NCBI GenBank assembly: GCA_017849435.1 | Contig: JAFIGY010000009.1 | Coordinates: forward strand, 1 to 64,000 | Reading direction: 5' to 3' | Source of the DNA: Chitinophaga niabensis | GTDB lineage: Bacteria > Bacteroidota > Bacteroidia > Chitinophagales > Chitinophagaceae | DNA: 64,000 nucleotides | In this document: one piece after another, positions 33,652-43,165 of the stretch | How the letters are laid out: each line of letters starts with the position of its first letter | Position numbering within the stretch: the stretch's first letter is position 1 | Position numbers and translations under genes: made by a program | The notes under the pieces: generated by a model | Database searches by the model: none | What the model was told of the DNA's origin: nothing | Seen by the model: the letters and a program-made list of their open reading frames with translations, nothing else

Positions 33652-35520
33652 TTATTCGCTCAGCTCCAGCCAGCGCATTCCTTTTTCATCCAGCAGCTGT
33701 ATTACTTCCCCGATGCGAACGGAGGCTTTCTCCAGCTGATCGTAGGGGAGGCTGCCGGAGGCCAGTTGTTCGTCCAGCATTTTCTTCTCATGCTCCAGTG
33801 ATTCGATGTCCTTTTCCAGTTGCTCCAGTTCACGTTTTTCTTTGAAGGACATTTTGCGGGTTTTGTTTTCCGCAATTGACATTTCTTTGGCCGCGGGTTC
33901 GGGTGCTTTTATTTTCTCCTGGTCTCTTTCCCATTCGCGGTATTGGGTATAGTTGCCGGGGAAATCCCTCACCACCCCGTCCCCTTCAAACACAAAAAGG
34001 TGATCTACCAGCTTGTCCATAAAATACCGGTCGTGACTGACGATGACGATACACCCCTGATAGGTCTGGAGGAAATCTTCCAGAATGCTGAGGGTCGGGA
34101 GGTCGAGGTCATTCGTCGGTTCGTCCAGTACCAGGAAGTTGGGATTGCGGAAAAGGATGGAAAGCAGGTGCAGACGGCGTTTTTCGCCTCCGCTCAATTT
34201 GGAGATGAAAGTATATTGTTTTTCCGGGGGAAAGAGGAAGAGTTGGAGGAACTGTGCTGCGCTTACTTTGGTGCCATCCGCCAGCGGGAAATTTTCGGCG
34301 ATGTTCTTCACGAACTCGATCACCCGCATATCTTCTTTCACCTCCAGTCCCTGCTGCGAATAATTACCGAAAACAACGGTATCGCCTATATTGATCTTGC
34401 CGGAATCTGCATTTTCCGTACCCAGCAGGAGGTTGAGGAAGGTAGATTTCCCTACGCCGTTCCTGCCTACAACGCCTATGCGTTCTCCTTTTTTGAAGGT
34501 ATAGTCGAACCCTTTGAGGATGGCCAGATCGCCGTAGGATTTATAAACTTTCTTGAGTTCCAATATCTTGCCGCCCAGGCGGGTCATTTTTACGTTCAGC
34601 TCCAGCTGTTGTTGTTCAATGCGTTTGGCGGCCTTTTCCTTCACGTCATAGAAAGCGTCGATCCGGGATTTGGCTTTGGTGGTGCGGGCTTTGGGCTGTT
34701 TACGCATCCATTCCAGCTCTTTACGGTAGAGATTGCGGGCCTTTTCCGTGCTGGCTTTTTCGGATTCTTCGCGGGCAGCCTTCTTTTCGAGGTAGTTTTC
34801 GTAATCGCCTTTGTAGATATATAGTTCGCCTCCATCCAATTCCATGATCTCGTTACAGACACTGTCCAGGAAATACCGGTCGTGCGTCACCAGCAGAAGG
34901 GTTACGTTTTCCTGGTCCAGGTAATTCTCCAGCCACTCGATCATGCCTACATCCAGGTGGTTGGTAGGCTCGTCCATGATGAGGAGCGTATGTTTGTGCT
35001 CAAACCCTATGTCAATCAATACCTTGGCCAATGCCACGCGTTTCTGTTGCCCGCCGGAGAGGGTGCCTACCGGTTGATCCAGGTGGTGGATATTGAGTTT
35101 ACCGAGGACCTGCTTCACTTTGGAATCGAAATGCCAGGCATTCAGCTCGTCCATTTTGGCGATGGCGGCTGTAAGGGCATGGGCATCCGGTTCCGCATCG
35201 TTATCGGTGAGGTGTTCATATTCCTTGATAGCGTTGAGCACGGGATGATCGTGATCGAAGATATTTTCGAGGACGGATTGCTGCGGGTTGAACTGAGAGG
35301 ATTGTTCCAGCATCACGACCGTAACGTCCTTGTGTATCCATACTTTACCGGCTTCTTCATGTTCTTTCCCGCAAAGTATCTTGAGGAGGGTAGATTTACC
35401 GGTGCCATTGAGGGCCACCAGGGCTATTTTATCGCCTTCTTCAATGTGAAATGAGATATTCTCGAAAAGGGGCTTTTCGCCGTACGACTTCGTCAGCCCT
35501 TCCACCGTTACGTAATGCAT
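33652..35520 (-). CDS. ABC-F family ATPase, Uup-like
   Basis: 622 residues with two ABC domains in one chain and no membrane part. Walker A sites are GTGKSTLLK (~39-47) and GVGKSTFLN (~355-363). Signature motifs are LSGGQQKRVALAK and LSGGEKRRLHLLS, and Walker B is LLIMDEPTNHLD and FLVLDEPTNDLD. The inter-domain linker is long and charged. The C-terminal ~80 residues form a coiled coil (ELEQLEKDIESLEHEKKMLD), typical of Uup. ABC-F proteins act on ribosomes or on branched DNA/RNA intermediates; specific function not assigned. Confidence 0.93.
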   Translation of the reverse strand: MHYVTVEGLTKSYGEKPLFENISFHIEEGDKIALVALNGTGKSTLLKILCGKEHEEAGKVWIHKDVTVVMLEQSSQFNPQQSVLENIFDHDHPVLNAIKEYEHLTDNDAEPDAHALTAAIAKMDELNAWHFDSKVKQVLGKLNIHHLDQPVGTLSGGQQKRVALAKVLIDIGFEHKHTLLIMDEPTNHLDVGMIEWLENYLDQENVTLLLVTHDRYFLDSVCNEIMELDGGELYIYKGDYENYLEKKAAREESEKASTEKARNLYRKELEWMRKQPKARTTKAKSRIDAFYDVKEKAAKRIEQQQLELNVKMTRLGGKILELKKVYKSYGDLAILKGFDYTFKKGERIGVVGRNGVGKSTFLNLLLGTENADSGKINIGDTVVFGNYSQQGLEVKEDMRVIEFVKNIAENFPLADGTKVSAAQFLQLFLFPPEKQYTFISKLSGGEKRRLHLLSILFRNPNFLVLDEPTNDLDLPTLSILEDFLQTYQGCIVIVSHDRYFMDKLVDHLFVFEGDGVVRDFPGNYTQYREWERDQEKIKAPEPAAKEMSIAENKTRKMSFKEKRELEQLEKDIESLEHEKKMLDEQLASGSLPYDQLEKASVRIGEVIQLLDEKGMRWLELSE

Positions 35521-35861
35521 GATGCGAAGGTAGTTGTTTTACGAAAAATGTGTTTTTTCAATTATTTTTTCGTATATTCATAAAAGAAATGTATCAGCAG
35601 CAGTACTATGAAATACTTTCAGGGCTAGTATTTTAGATGAGCAGAACACCTATTGATCAAAACATCTGGAAAACCATCTTCATATAAATTTTTTAAAGAT
35701 AATAATGAGTGAAGCGTGATGCAGATTACGTGAAGCTTCCTGTGATATTCGAAAGGCTGTGTATGGGAAGGAGGATTTACTTCATTCCATGATCCGCCCT
35801 TGCGGTACGGCCTTTATCCATGTATGGAGTCTTTTGTTTGGCCCCTGTTTCCGTAAGATAA
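35521..35861. other. Non-coding gap between the ABC-F gene and the barrel gene
   Basis: An AT-rich intergenic stretch. The minus strand carries the ABC-F leader; TACCTTCG (35532-35525 on the minus strand) is one base off the TAnnTTTG element. No RNA gene or credible ORF was recognised. Confidence 0.4.
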
Positions 35862-35887
35862 AACGCCCCCGGAATTCCGGGGGCGTT
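35862..35887 (-). terminator. Terminator after the barrel gene
   Basis: A perfect 11-bp stem pairs 35862-35872 with 35877-35887 around AATT. On the minus strand it is followed by a short TTTTA tract, just past the stop of the barrel gene at 35892. Confidence 0.75.
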
Positions 35888-35891
35888 CGTA

Positions 35892-37475
35892 TTAAAAGTC
35901 ATAGTAGAACTGTCGGAAGGTGCTTCGCAATCCGAGGGAGAAGATGAACTCGCGTTTTGTTTCCTGCGTGTTTTTCTCCTGCCGTGCGGCGGCGGAGGCT
36001 TCGATGCGGAGGTTATTCTTTGGATTCAATACAAAGGCGATGGTACCCTGTCCGTAGAGGAAGTCGGTTTTGAGGCCCTGGCTGATCTTGTTATTGTATT
36101 CCTGGTAGCGGGTATCGTAGGATTTGAAGATGTCTCCTCCGTAATTTATCTCATTGTTCGGATCAAGACCATATTGGGCGTACGTTAATTGTCCCCGTAC
36201 ATACCAGCGCCTGTACGTATAGGATGCAATACCCAATACTTCTTTGAAATTAGAGCCCATAGGGTGGGCGAGGGACTGATTGTAATGGGCGTAGTTGGCC
36301 TGGCCGTTCCTGTACGAATACGTGTACGGGCGTACGATGTTCAGTTCTCCCTGCAGGTCCAGCTTTGGGACCTTGAAGAGATCGAAAGAGCGGAACCCTA
36401 TTTGTGTGGACCACTTGTTAGCCCACCATCCCTTACCGCCAAAGAATTCCTTGAACTTGAACTCATCCAGTACAAACTGGCCGTAAGCGGTGAATTTTGG
36501 GAAGAATTTGTATTTGATGTTCATGCCTACAACGGCATTGTCTGAAGAACCTGAAGAAAATTCAGCAGGACGAAGGAATATGATTGGGTTCATATATGTC
36601 CAGTCGAAACCTCTTTTGTGACCCAAAGTGTCTGTGTCTGGCCAGATAACGGCATCGAAAAGACCGATGGTCAGTTTTTTAGTGGCATTCCAATCGAGGA
36701 AATGAAAAACGCCCCATTTTTTATTATAGCCAAGGTCAAGATAGGCCTGGCTGAAGGATTTGTCGGACAGATCCATAAACTGAGCCCACATTGAGGTATA
36801 TTGGAATTGGCCAAGGGTACCTGTGATCTTCAGATATGGGTAACTGAAGCCGATATCCGAAAGTATCAAAGAGCGATATCCGTCTCCGATGGAATTGGTG
36901 CCGTAACCCAGTGTAAAATTCAAGTATTTACTGGGCGTGTACGACAACAGGGCATTGACATATGCAAAGTCATATGATTTACCGATAGTGCTGATCTTGG
37001 GTTCGCCCTGGCCCGGGATTACTCTGCGGCGGGCCACAAAACTATCAAGATAAACAGGGAAAACACCTTGATTTTCGTAAAAAGAGGTTTCAAAATAGAA
37101 ATTCTTTCCGATGTTGGCCTGTACACGTGCCCCACGAGTGTTCAGCCAAAGGTTCTTGCCCCGATTACTCTTGCCTATTTGAAAGTCAGGCAGGAAATCA
37201 ATGAATACGTTGTAATCCGGTTCATGGAATTCAAAAAGATGCTCCCTGAAGAGTTTGCGGTATATCCAGCTTCGTTTGTCGGAAGCGGGATTGACGTACA
37301 TCGCACTGGTGTCTTCATGCAAGATCGTTTTAAGCGCGGTATGTTGATTATTGGAATCCAGATAAAGCGCCCTGATATTCTGTGCATGATAAGGAGCGAT
37401 CACAGGTTGTCTTTCCTGCGCAAAAGAGGGAATAGCTAACAGCAATGCTGCCACTATTCGGATGAATTGCTTCAT
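35892..37475 (-). CDS. Outer-membrane beta-barrel protein (Wzi/RemB-like)
   Basis: 527 residues. A signal peptide spans 1-19 (cleavage after SFAQ). The mature part is a large barrel with alternating strands and many Trp, Tyr and Phe. Segments such as NPIIFLRPAEFSSGSSDNAV and YGQFVLDEFKFKEFFG resemble Bacteroidota proteins annotated as capsule assembly Wzi or gliding protein RemB, a resemblance recalled, not computed. It ends in YYDF, a barrel-type C-terminus. Its place at the downstream end of the polysaccharide locus suggests surface attachment or export of the polymer. Confidence 0.72.
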   Translation of the reverse strand: MKQFIRIVAALLLAIPSFAQERQPVIAPYHAQNIRALYLDSNNQHTALKTILHEDTSAMYVNPASDKRSWIYRKLFREHLFEFHEPDYNVFIDFLPDFQIGKSNRGKNLWLNTRGARVQANIGKNFYFETSFYENQGVFPVYLDSFVARRRVIPGQGEPKISTIGKSYDFAYVNALLSYTPSKYLNFTLGYGTNSIGDGYRSLILSDIGFSYPYLKITGTLGQFQYTSMWAQFMDLSDKSFSQAYLDLGYNKKWGVFHFLDWNATKKLTIGLFDAVIWPDTDTLGHKRGFDWTYMNPIIFLRPAEFSSGSSDNAVVGMNIKYKFFPKFTAYGQFVLDEFKFKEFFGGKGWWANKWSTQIGFRSFDLFKVPKLDLQGELNIVRPYTYSYRNGQANYAHYNQSLAHPMGSNFKEVLGIASYTYRRWYVRGQLTYAQYGLDPNNEINYGGDIFKSYDTRYQEYNNKISQGLKTDFLYGQGTIAFVLNPKNNLRIEASAAARQEKNTQETKREFIFSLGLRSTFRQFYYDF

Positions 37476-37556
37476 TCGAAAATAGTTTGGTCATAGAATG
37501 GCAAAAATTATGCCTTGTAAATGCGCAAATATGCCCGCCTGGCCAACCCTCATCGG

Positions 37557-38219
37557 CTAGATAGTACGTTTGGGCAGGTCTTTAAACAATTTATAGGTTA
37601 ATTTACTTTCCGGGGAAAGGATAACCCATATCGTCAAAAAAATAATCTTGACATCCACCCACATATTTTTATGTTGGTTGTACCAGATCTCCAGCGCTCC
37701 TTTATAAGGAGCGATCACGGTTTCATAGAACTCATGGGGGGGCATCTGTGAATTCGAGATCAGAGATTCCTCATCCCGAAAAACAACAGAGCCTATGCCG
37801 GTTATGCCTGGTTTGGAATCATAGACTTTGTAGCGAAGGTTCTCCGGATAAGCATTGAATGTTCTGTCAACCAGTGGCCTGGGGCCTACCAGACTCATAT
37901 CACCTTTTAATACATTGATGATCTGCGGAAGCTCATTGATCTTGGTCTTTCTGAGGAACTTCCCCATGGGCAGCAGCCTCGGATCATTCCGGAGCGTGAT
38001 CGTGCCTGTGCCCATATTGGGACTATTTTTAAGCATAGTCGCAAACTTTATGATATCGAAGTATTTGTTTTTATATCCTATCCTACGCTGATAATAAAAT
38101 ATATATCCTTCTCCTGTACATTTTAACAGGATAGCGATAGGGATAAAAAGAGGCAATAGTATCAATAAAACAACAAGGGCTGCAATAATGTCCAGGATTC
38201 GCTTACAACTGTTATACAT
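37557..38219 (-). CDS. Initiating phosphoglycosyltransferase (PglC/WcaJ-like)
   Basis: 220 residues. Transfers the first sugar-1-phosphate onto undecaprenyl phosphate at the inner membrane. It has one N-terminal membrane helix (~8-33), as in the short PglC form. The core reads YYQRRIGYKNKYFDIIKF, RLLPMGKFLRKTKINELPQI, then NVLKGDMSLVGPRPL. The usual catalytic Asp-Glu dyad (DELPQ) is NELPQ here. Neighbouring CapD-like and reductase genes suggest a 6-deoxy-HexNAc donor such as UDP-QuiNAc or UDP-FucNAc, which is inference. It is the last gene of the core polysaccharide unit. Confidence 0.9.
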   Translation of the reverse strand: MYNSCKRILDIIAALVVLLILLPLFIPIAILLKCTGEGYIFYYQRRIGYKNKYFDIIKFATMLKNSPNMGTGTITLRNDPRLLPMGKFLRKTKINELPQIINVLKGDMSLVGPRPLVDRTFNAYPENLRYKVYDSKPGITGIGSVVFRDEESLISNSQMPPHEFYETVIAPYKGALEIWYNQHKNMWVDVKIIFLTIWVILSPESKLTYKLFKDLPKRTI

Positions 38220-38230
38220 AATGAGTACAA

Positions 38231-39451
38231 TTACATTTTTTGATCCAGGTTCAGCCCGGTTTCGATATGCTGAAAGTTGGGGATAACACCTTGCATGAGT
38301 GCAACCAATTCTTCCTTGGTGGCATCTTTGCTGAAAAGAGAATCAAGCTTGTCAATCAACGATGTAAGCTCAGCCCTGTTCTTTCGCGGTGCGTTTTTGA
38401 TCAAACCAAGATTCTTGTAACTGTCGAGATCAACTATTTCATCAGGGGTATAGAATTCCTCATATAGTTTTTCTCCCGATGTATTGCTTGAAAACAGGAA
38501 TAAGGGGTATCGTCCGCCGGCCGGATCATAATTCGCCGCCTTCTCCCGTCCTTCTTCTTCTGAATGACAAATGTCAGGTGACAGACCCATTTGTTCCAGT
38601 AAAGTGAGCGCGATCTCGGAAAAGAGGATCATATCTTTTTCTTCATCTAATTTCGGAAAGAAGATATCACCGCTCTTGCCGAGGATACATGAAAGCAGGC
38701 ATATTTCTCCGGATTCCTGGGGGGATACGAAGTAGCGTCTTACATCGTTGGGGCAAGACAGCGGCTGGCGTTTAGCAAACCTGTCCATAAATCCGGCAAG
38801 GAGGCTGCCGTTTGAAAAAGCCACATTGGCAAACCTGGCAGTAGTGATTGGGATGTTTTCCGAATAAGAGAGGATGACATCTTCCATCAGCTTTTTGCTG
38901 GCACCCATTACATTTACGGGGTTAGCTGCCTTGTCTGTTGATACACAAAAAAAATGTTTTGGGGGGGATAACAATAACTGGTCCAGCAGTTTTTTCGCCA
39001 ACAGGACGTTATTATTAACCATCGCCTCGATGGAAAAAATATCTTTCTCACTTCTCACGTGTTTGTGTGCGGCAAAGTTGGCAACGATATCAAACGGACC
39101 TTCTTTTTTCAGTATCTTATCAAATACTGCATCCCCGAAATTGATTGGATAAGTTCTAAAATCGGGAGGGATGGGGAGCCCTGTCGAACTTCTGCAATCT
39201 CGTACGAGCTCCGTCAATCCGTTTTCGTTGATGTCGATAGCGATTAATTGCGCAGGGCGGAATCTCAGCAAGGCTTTGATAAAAGACGAGCCGATAGTAC
39301 CGGCGCCTCCAATGACCAATACTTTCTTATTCCTGATTTCCAGGTCAAGCGTGTGTTTGTTATTTTCTATATCTTCTGTCAACAGGCTTGACCGGCGTTT
39401 AATTACATGTTCTTTAATGAAAGCATCCAGATAAAAAGAGTTATTTGTCAT
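38231..39451 (-). CDS. CapD/WbpM-like UDP-HexNAc 4,6-dehydratase
   Basis: 406 residues, the soluble short form without the FlaA1-type membrane region. The nucleotide site is VLVIGGAGTIGSSF (~43-56). The active site follows the CapD pattern STDKAANPVNVMGASKK, with Met at the SDR Tyr position as is normal for this family. VSPQESGEICLL and the C-terminal YTPDEIVDLDSY are family-like. It makes UDP-4-keto-6-deoxy-HexNAc. With the overlapping reductase gene next to it, UDP-QuiNAc or UDP-FucNAc is the likely product. It may also stand in for the missing LegB. Confidence 0.85.
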   Translation of the reverse strand: MTNNSFYLDAFIKEHVIKRRSSLLTEDIENNKHTLDLEIRNKKVLVIGGAGTIGSSFIKALLRFRPAQLIAIDINENGLTELVRDCRSSTGLPIPPDFRTYPINFGDAVFDKILKKEGPFDIVANFAAHKHVRSEKDIFSIEAMVNNNVLLAKKLLDQLLLSPPKHFFCVSTDKAANPVNVMGASKKLMEDVILSYSENIPITTARFANVAFSNGSLLAGFMDRFAKRQPLSCPNDVRRYFVSPQESGEICLLSCILGKSGDIFFPKLDEEKDMILFSEIALTLLEQMGLSPDICHSEEEGREKAANYDPAGGRYPLFLFSSNTSGEKLYEEFYTPDEIVDLDSYKNLGLIKNAPRKNRAELTSLIDKLDSLFSKDATKEELVALMQGVIPNFQHIETGLNLDQKM

Positions 39452-40404
39452 TGTCGGTGCATTTTAATAGTAGATAAGAATTCAAGGATATTTATCTCGG
39501 GAGACCAATTTAAATCTTTTCTTGCTTTCGCATCAAGAAAAGTAAGGGTGGAGGAGATTTTTTCAATGCTTGCGCCTATGGAGTTTCTCAGGCCAAGTTT
39601 GTTTAATGTTGTTGAAAATCTGCCGAGCCATGTAGCATATGTTTTGTTTAGCGACAACAGGATGCTTCCATCGACAGCTTTCAGAATGGCAGTTTCGATC
39701 TCATTGAAGGTAGGATGATAATTACAACAAAGGTTGTAAGCTCCGGAGGGTTGTTTACCCAAGGTGGGAATAAACCGGGCTACTTCTTCTGCGATCACAA
39801 CGCTTTTGCGAGCATCATTATCCCTGATATGCACATATTTACCCTTTTTTATTGCCTGCATAAGATGGCCAAGATTGCCAGGCGGATCATCACCTGCCAC
39901 CAGCGGCAAGCGGAGGTGATAGTAGTTAACCTGGTGTTCTTTGCACCACCTGCCGACGATATCTTCGCTCTTGATCTTGCTGATGGCATAGGAAGAATTG
40001 CCCGCCAGGGGAGTTGTTTCATCGATATTCTCTCCGGCATCCCTGCCGTACACTGCTACGGAACTGATATAAATGAAACATGTTGGAGGTTGATCCAGCC
40101 TTTCAAGGCTTTCTATCAAATGTTGGGTACCGATACAGTTTGTAGAAATAAATGCAGCGTCCGATTTAGGGGATCGCTGCATGATATGTGCTCTGCCGGC
40201 TGCATGTATGATGGTTTGGAAAGGGGTTTTGCCAAGTGTTGGAATATCCTCCGACAGATCGCACTGAACATAAGAGGGGCCTTCTGAATCGGCTCTCCTG
40301 TTCCTGACAATACAGGTAACATCGTGCTGCTCCCTGGTCAATTCATCCAGTATATATCTTCCTAAAAAGCCAGAACCACCTGTGACTAAGAATTTCATGC
40401 GCAT
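39448..40404 (-). CDS. NAD-dependent epimerase/dehydratase (WbpV-like reductase)
   Basis: 318 residues; ATG at 40404, or 40398 two codons on. Extended SDR: FLVTGGSGFLGRYILDELTR holds GxxGxxG, SVAVYGRDAGENIDE holds the catalytic Ser region, and YAISKIKSED gives YxxxK. Similar enzymes reduce the 4-keto group of UDP-4-keto-6-deoxy-GlcNAc. Overlap of its stop with the CapD-like start (4 bases, ATGA) argues they act on one pathway. A simple C4 epimerase is the alternative. Confidence 0.85.
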   Translation of the reverse strand: MRMKFLVTGGSGFLGRYILDELTREQHDVTCIVRNRRADSEGPSYVQCDLSEDIPTLGKTPFQTIIHAAGRAHIMQRSPKSDAAFISTNCIGTQHLIESLERLDQPPTCFIYISSVAVYGRDAGENIDETTPLAGNSSYAISKIKSEDIVGRWCKEHQVNYYHLRLPLVAGDDPPGNLGHLMQAIKKGKYVHIRDNDARKSVVIAEEVARFIPTLGKQPSGAYNLCCNYHPTFNEIETAILKAVDGSILLSLNKTYATWLGRFSTTLNKLGLRNSIGASIEKISSTLTFLDAKARKDLNWSPEINILEFLSTIKMHRQ

Positions 40405-40415
40405 TTATTTTGACT

Positions 40416-41567
40416 TCAGGAAGGAGTGCTCTCCTCAAAAAGCATGTTTATTTTTTCGGCAAACGCTACGGCAAGCTCTTTTCGTGAGAATTTATGTCGA
40501 TGAGCTGCAACATTCGATGCATATTGCTTATAAAGCGTTTGATCATTCGAAAGGGCAATGATAAACTGGAATATTTCATCTTGATCTTCGCTTCTGAACT
40601 GCCGGCCAAGTTGCAATTCCCCCACCATATCCCCGGCTTCGCTGACAGGAGTGATCACAATGGGGAGCCCGGCACCGATATACTCGAATACCTTTACCGG
40701 CATTGAATGTATGCTTATTTGATCGTTGGTACGGAACGACACGCCCATGTGCGCCCTGTTGACGTGCTGCGCGATTACTTCCAGCGGTAGCTGGCCGAGG
40801 TAAGAAAGGTTTCTACAGGTGGTGTCCCTGAGCATATGATCTTTACTTCCTTCACCAATAGCAACGATCCTGATATCAGGCGCTTCAGATTCGAGATAGG
40901 CAGCAAGGGAAAGTAACAGTTCGATATCCTGGAAACGGCCGATATTACCATGAAAAATGATAGTGAATTGAGGAGCCTTGGTCAGGCCCGGAAGGAATCC
41001 TTCACTGTACCCGTTTGGAATATAGAGGACCTCTTTTTTTGCGAGGAGGCTTATTTTTTTTACCAATTCCGGTGTAACAGTGGCAACTATGTTCGCATTT
41101 TTCACCAGCTGTTTCTCAAAGGATTTCAATATTCGCCCGATGAGGCTGGTTTCCCTCATCAATCCTGATTCGAAGAAGACATCCGGATATTTATCCCGCA
41201 GATCCAGTATGTATTTCATTTTGCGCAGCCTGCATGCAAAGGAGGCCAGAAGGATTGTGAAAAACGGAGGGGATGATAAATAAACAACCTTCCTCCGGGA
41301 AAATAGAATCCTTATAAAGAATTCTGCCCCCAGCAATATTTCCTTAAATATCCGGACGATATTGGAATCGGCATTCGAACCAGGTTTAAACCAGGCTTTT
41401 CTGTAACGAGTATTGTCGGCCGGTTTGGGTACCCCTTCCGCATAAACGATACGCAATTGAAGACCGGGAATTTGTTGCAACTGCTCGATAACAGGCCGCA
41501 TCCTTACAACTCCCGCCTTTTGAACGGGATGTATATAGTCGCAATAAATAGCCAATTCCTGCTTCAT
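40416..41567 (-). CDS. Glycosyltransferase family 4
   Basis: 383 residues, GT-B fold. The C-terminal domain has the usual features: YIPNGYSEGFLPG, IFHGNIGRFQDIELLLSLAA, VAIGEGSKDHML and the donor-binding stretch HSMPVKVFEYIGAGLPIVIT, with the Glu of the EX7E motif. The N-terminal domain starts YCDYIHPVQKAGVVRM. It probably adds one sugar of the repeat unit on the cytoplasmic face. As it lies next to the WbpE-like gene, the diacetamido uronic acid is a reasonable donor guess. Confidence 0.88.
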   Translation of the reverse strand: MKQELAIYCDYIHPVQKAGVVRMRPVIEQLQQIPGLQLRIVYAEGVPKPADNTRYRKAWFKPGSNADSNIVRIFKEILLGAEFFIRILFSRRKVVYLSSPPFFTILLASFACRLRKMKYILDLRDKYPDVFFESGLMRETSLIGRILKSFEKQLVKNANIVATVTPELVKKISLLAKKEVLYIPNGYSEGFLPGLTKAPQFTIIFHGNIGRFQDIELLLSLAAYLESEAPDIRIVAIGEGSKDHMLRDTTCRNLSYLGQLPLEVIAQHVNRAHMGVSFRTNDQISIHSMPVKVFEYIGAGLPIVITPVSEAGDMVGELQLGRQFRSEDQDEIFQFIIALSNDQTLYKQYASNVAAHRHKFSRKELAVAFAEKINMLFEESTPS

Positions 41568-41586
41568 CTGTTAACCGGGTTGATAT

Positions 41587-42690
41587 TTAACCTTGAAACT
41601 TGCGTAAAGTATCCGCTATGTGCGCAATTTGCTCGTCTGCCAGTTCTGGGAAAATAGGTAATGAAAGGATCTGATCCTGGTACTTGGTGGCAATGGGGAA
41701 ATCGCCGGGTTGATAACCGAGATACTGATATGCTTTCATATTAGGCAGCGCTGTAGGATAGTGAATAGCTGTTTCAACCCCGTTATCCCGGAGCAGCTTC
41801 ATCACTTCATCCCGCTGCTTGCAGCGGATCACATACAGGTGAAAGGTATGTTTGGAATTCGGGCGCACTTCAGGTAAAGTGATCCAGGGGATATTACTCA
41901 AATGTTGTTGATAGGAGGCAGCCCTGCTGATGCGCTTTTCGGTCCATTCAAGGATATAAGGCAGTTTGGCGGAAAGGATAGCTGCCTGCAAGCCATCAAG
42001 CCGGCTGTTGATCCCTTCTATCTGGTGTTGATGTTTTTTCAATGCTCCGTGCCTGGCAAACATCTTGACTTTTTCGGCGAGACTATCATCGTTTGTGATA
42101 ACGCAGCCCGCATCTCCATATGCTCCAAGGTTCTTGCCCGGATAAAAACTGAATGATGCTGCGAGGCCCATCGTACCGGCTCTTTTTCCTTTGTATTCTG
42201 AAAAATGGGATTGCGCGCAGTCCTCAATAACAGGTATGTTATATTTGTTTGCCACTTGCATGATGGCATCCATTTCGCAGACCTGGCCGTGAAGATGTAC
42301 CGGAATTATAGCTTTTGTACGGGGAGAAATTACCTTCTCAATATCTTTTTCACTGATGGAATAGAATACCGGATCGATATCTATGAATACCGGCCGGGCT
42401 CCTGTTTGACTGATCGTTTCTGATGAAGATATCCAGCTATTAGCAACTGTTATCACCTCATCCCCTGCACCTATCCCGAGCATCTTCATGAGAATATAAA
42501 GCGAATCGGTTCCATTGGCTACACTGATGCAATGTTTTACACCGTAAAGCGAGGCAAACTGTTGTTCAAAATTCTCAACATGCTTACCTCCAATAAAGGA
42601 AGTTTCTTCTATCACTTGTGCAATAGCGTTGTCAATATCTTTCCTGATACTCTGATATTGCTTTTTTAGGTCTACAAATGGAACATACAT
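41587..42690 (-). CDS. DegT/DnrJ/EryC1 aminotransferase, WbpE-like
   Basis: 367 residues, PLP-dependent sugar aminotransferase. The PLP lysine lies in FSFYPGKNLGAYGDAGCV, and VIEDCAQSH precedes it. The opening FVDLKKQYQSIRKDID is typical of the WbpE/WlbC group that aminates the C3 keto group of UDP-2-acetamido-3-keto-uronic acid. The adjacent WbpD-like acetyltransferase and WbpB-like dehydrogenase support that assignment. Together they would make UDP-2,3-diacetamido-2,3-dideoxy-glucuronic acid. Confidence 0.9.
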   Translation of the reverse strand: MYVPFVDLKKQYQSIRKDIDNAIAQVIEETSFIGGKHVENFEQQFASLYGVKHCISVANGTDSLYILMKMLGIGAGDEVITVANSWISSSETISQTGARPVFIDIDPVFYSISEKDIEKVISPRTKAIIPVHLHGQVCEMDAIMQVANKYNIPVIEDCAQSHFSEYKGKRAGTMGLAASFSFYPGKNLGAYGDAGCVITNDDSLAEKVKMFARHGALKKHQHQIEGINSRLDGLQAAILSAKLPYILEWTEKRISRAASYQQHLSNIPWITLPEVRPNSKHTFHLYVIRCKQRDEVMKLLRDNGVETAIHYPTALPNMKAYQYLGYQPGDFPIATKYQDQILSLPIFPELADEQIAHIADTLRKFQG

Positions 42691-42703
42691 AGCGTTGAGT
42701 GAA

Positions 42704-43165
42704 TTAAAGTGTTTTCAATAGTTTTGCCGGGTTGCCGGCGTAAATACCAGCTTTAACAATATCTTTTGTTACAACCGAACCTGCTCCTATAACAACATTA
42801 TCGCAAATGGAGACAGGCAGGATGGTAGCATTAGATCCGATGGAAACATTATTCCCGATGTTGGTGGACTTCCAAAGTGCTTTATTCCCCCTGGCGGGGC
42901 CACCATGTAAGAAGAGATCATTGATGAACATAACGCCGTGCCCAATGAAGCAGGAATCGCCGATTTTCACCAGTTCGCATATGAAAGCATGGGATTGTAT
43001 CTTACAGCTTTTGCCGATAGTGACATCTTTTTGAACTTCCACAAACGGGCCGATAAATGTATTGTCACCTATTTCACAACCGTATACATTAGAAGGTTCA
43101 ACAATCACGACATTCTCTCCGGCGGTTACATTTACAATACCTATGGTTTTTAACGTAAAAGCCAT
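42704..43165 (-). CDS. Left-handed beta-helix N-acetyltransferase, WbpD-like
   Basis: 153 residues made mostly of hexapeptide repeats (VNVTAGENVVIVEPSNVYGC, IGDNTFIGPFVEVQKDVTIG). A loop carries the expected catalytic-region sequence FINDLFLHGG. Acetylates the 3-amino group of the uronic acid. The start codon shares a base with the stop of the WbpB-like gene upstream, and the WbpE-like gene follows after 13 bases. The order B-D-E is that of Pseudomonas wbp loci. Confidence 0.9.
   Translation of the reverse strand: MAFTLKTIGIVNVTAGENVVIVEPSNVYGCEIGDNTFIGPFVEVQKDVTIGKSCKIQSHAFICELVKIGDSCFIGHGVMFINDLFLHGGPARGNKALWKSTNIGNNVSIGSNATILPVSICDNVVIGAGSVVTKDIVKAGIYAGNPAKLLKTL

Noticed and set aside
35759-35947. 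62-codon plus-strand ORF after the barrel gene
   Set aside because: It runs through a perfect terminator hairpin and into the antisense of the barrel gene; the translation has no domain.
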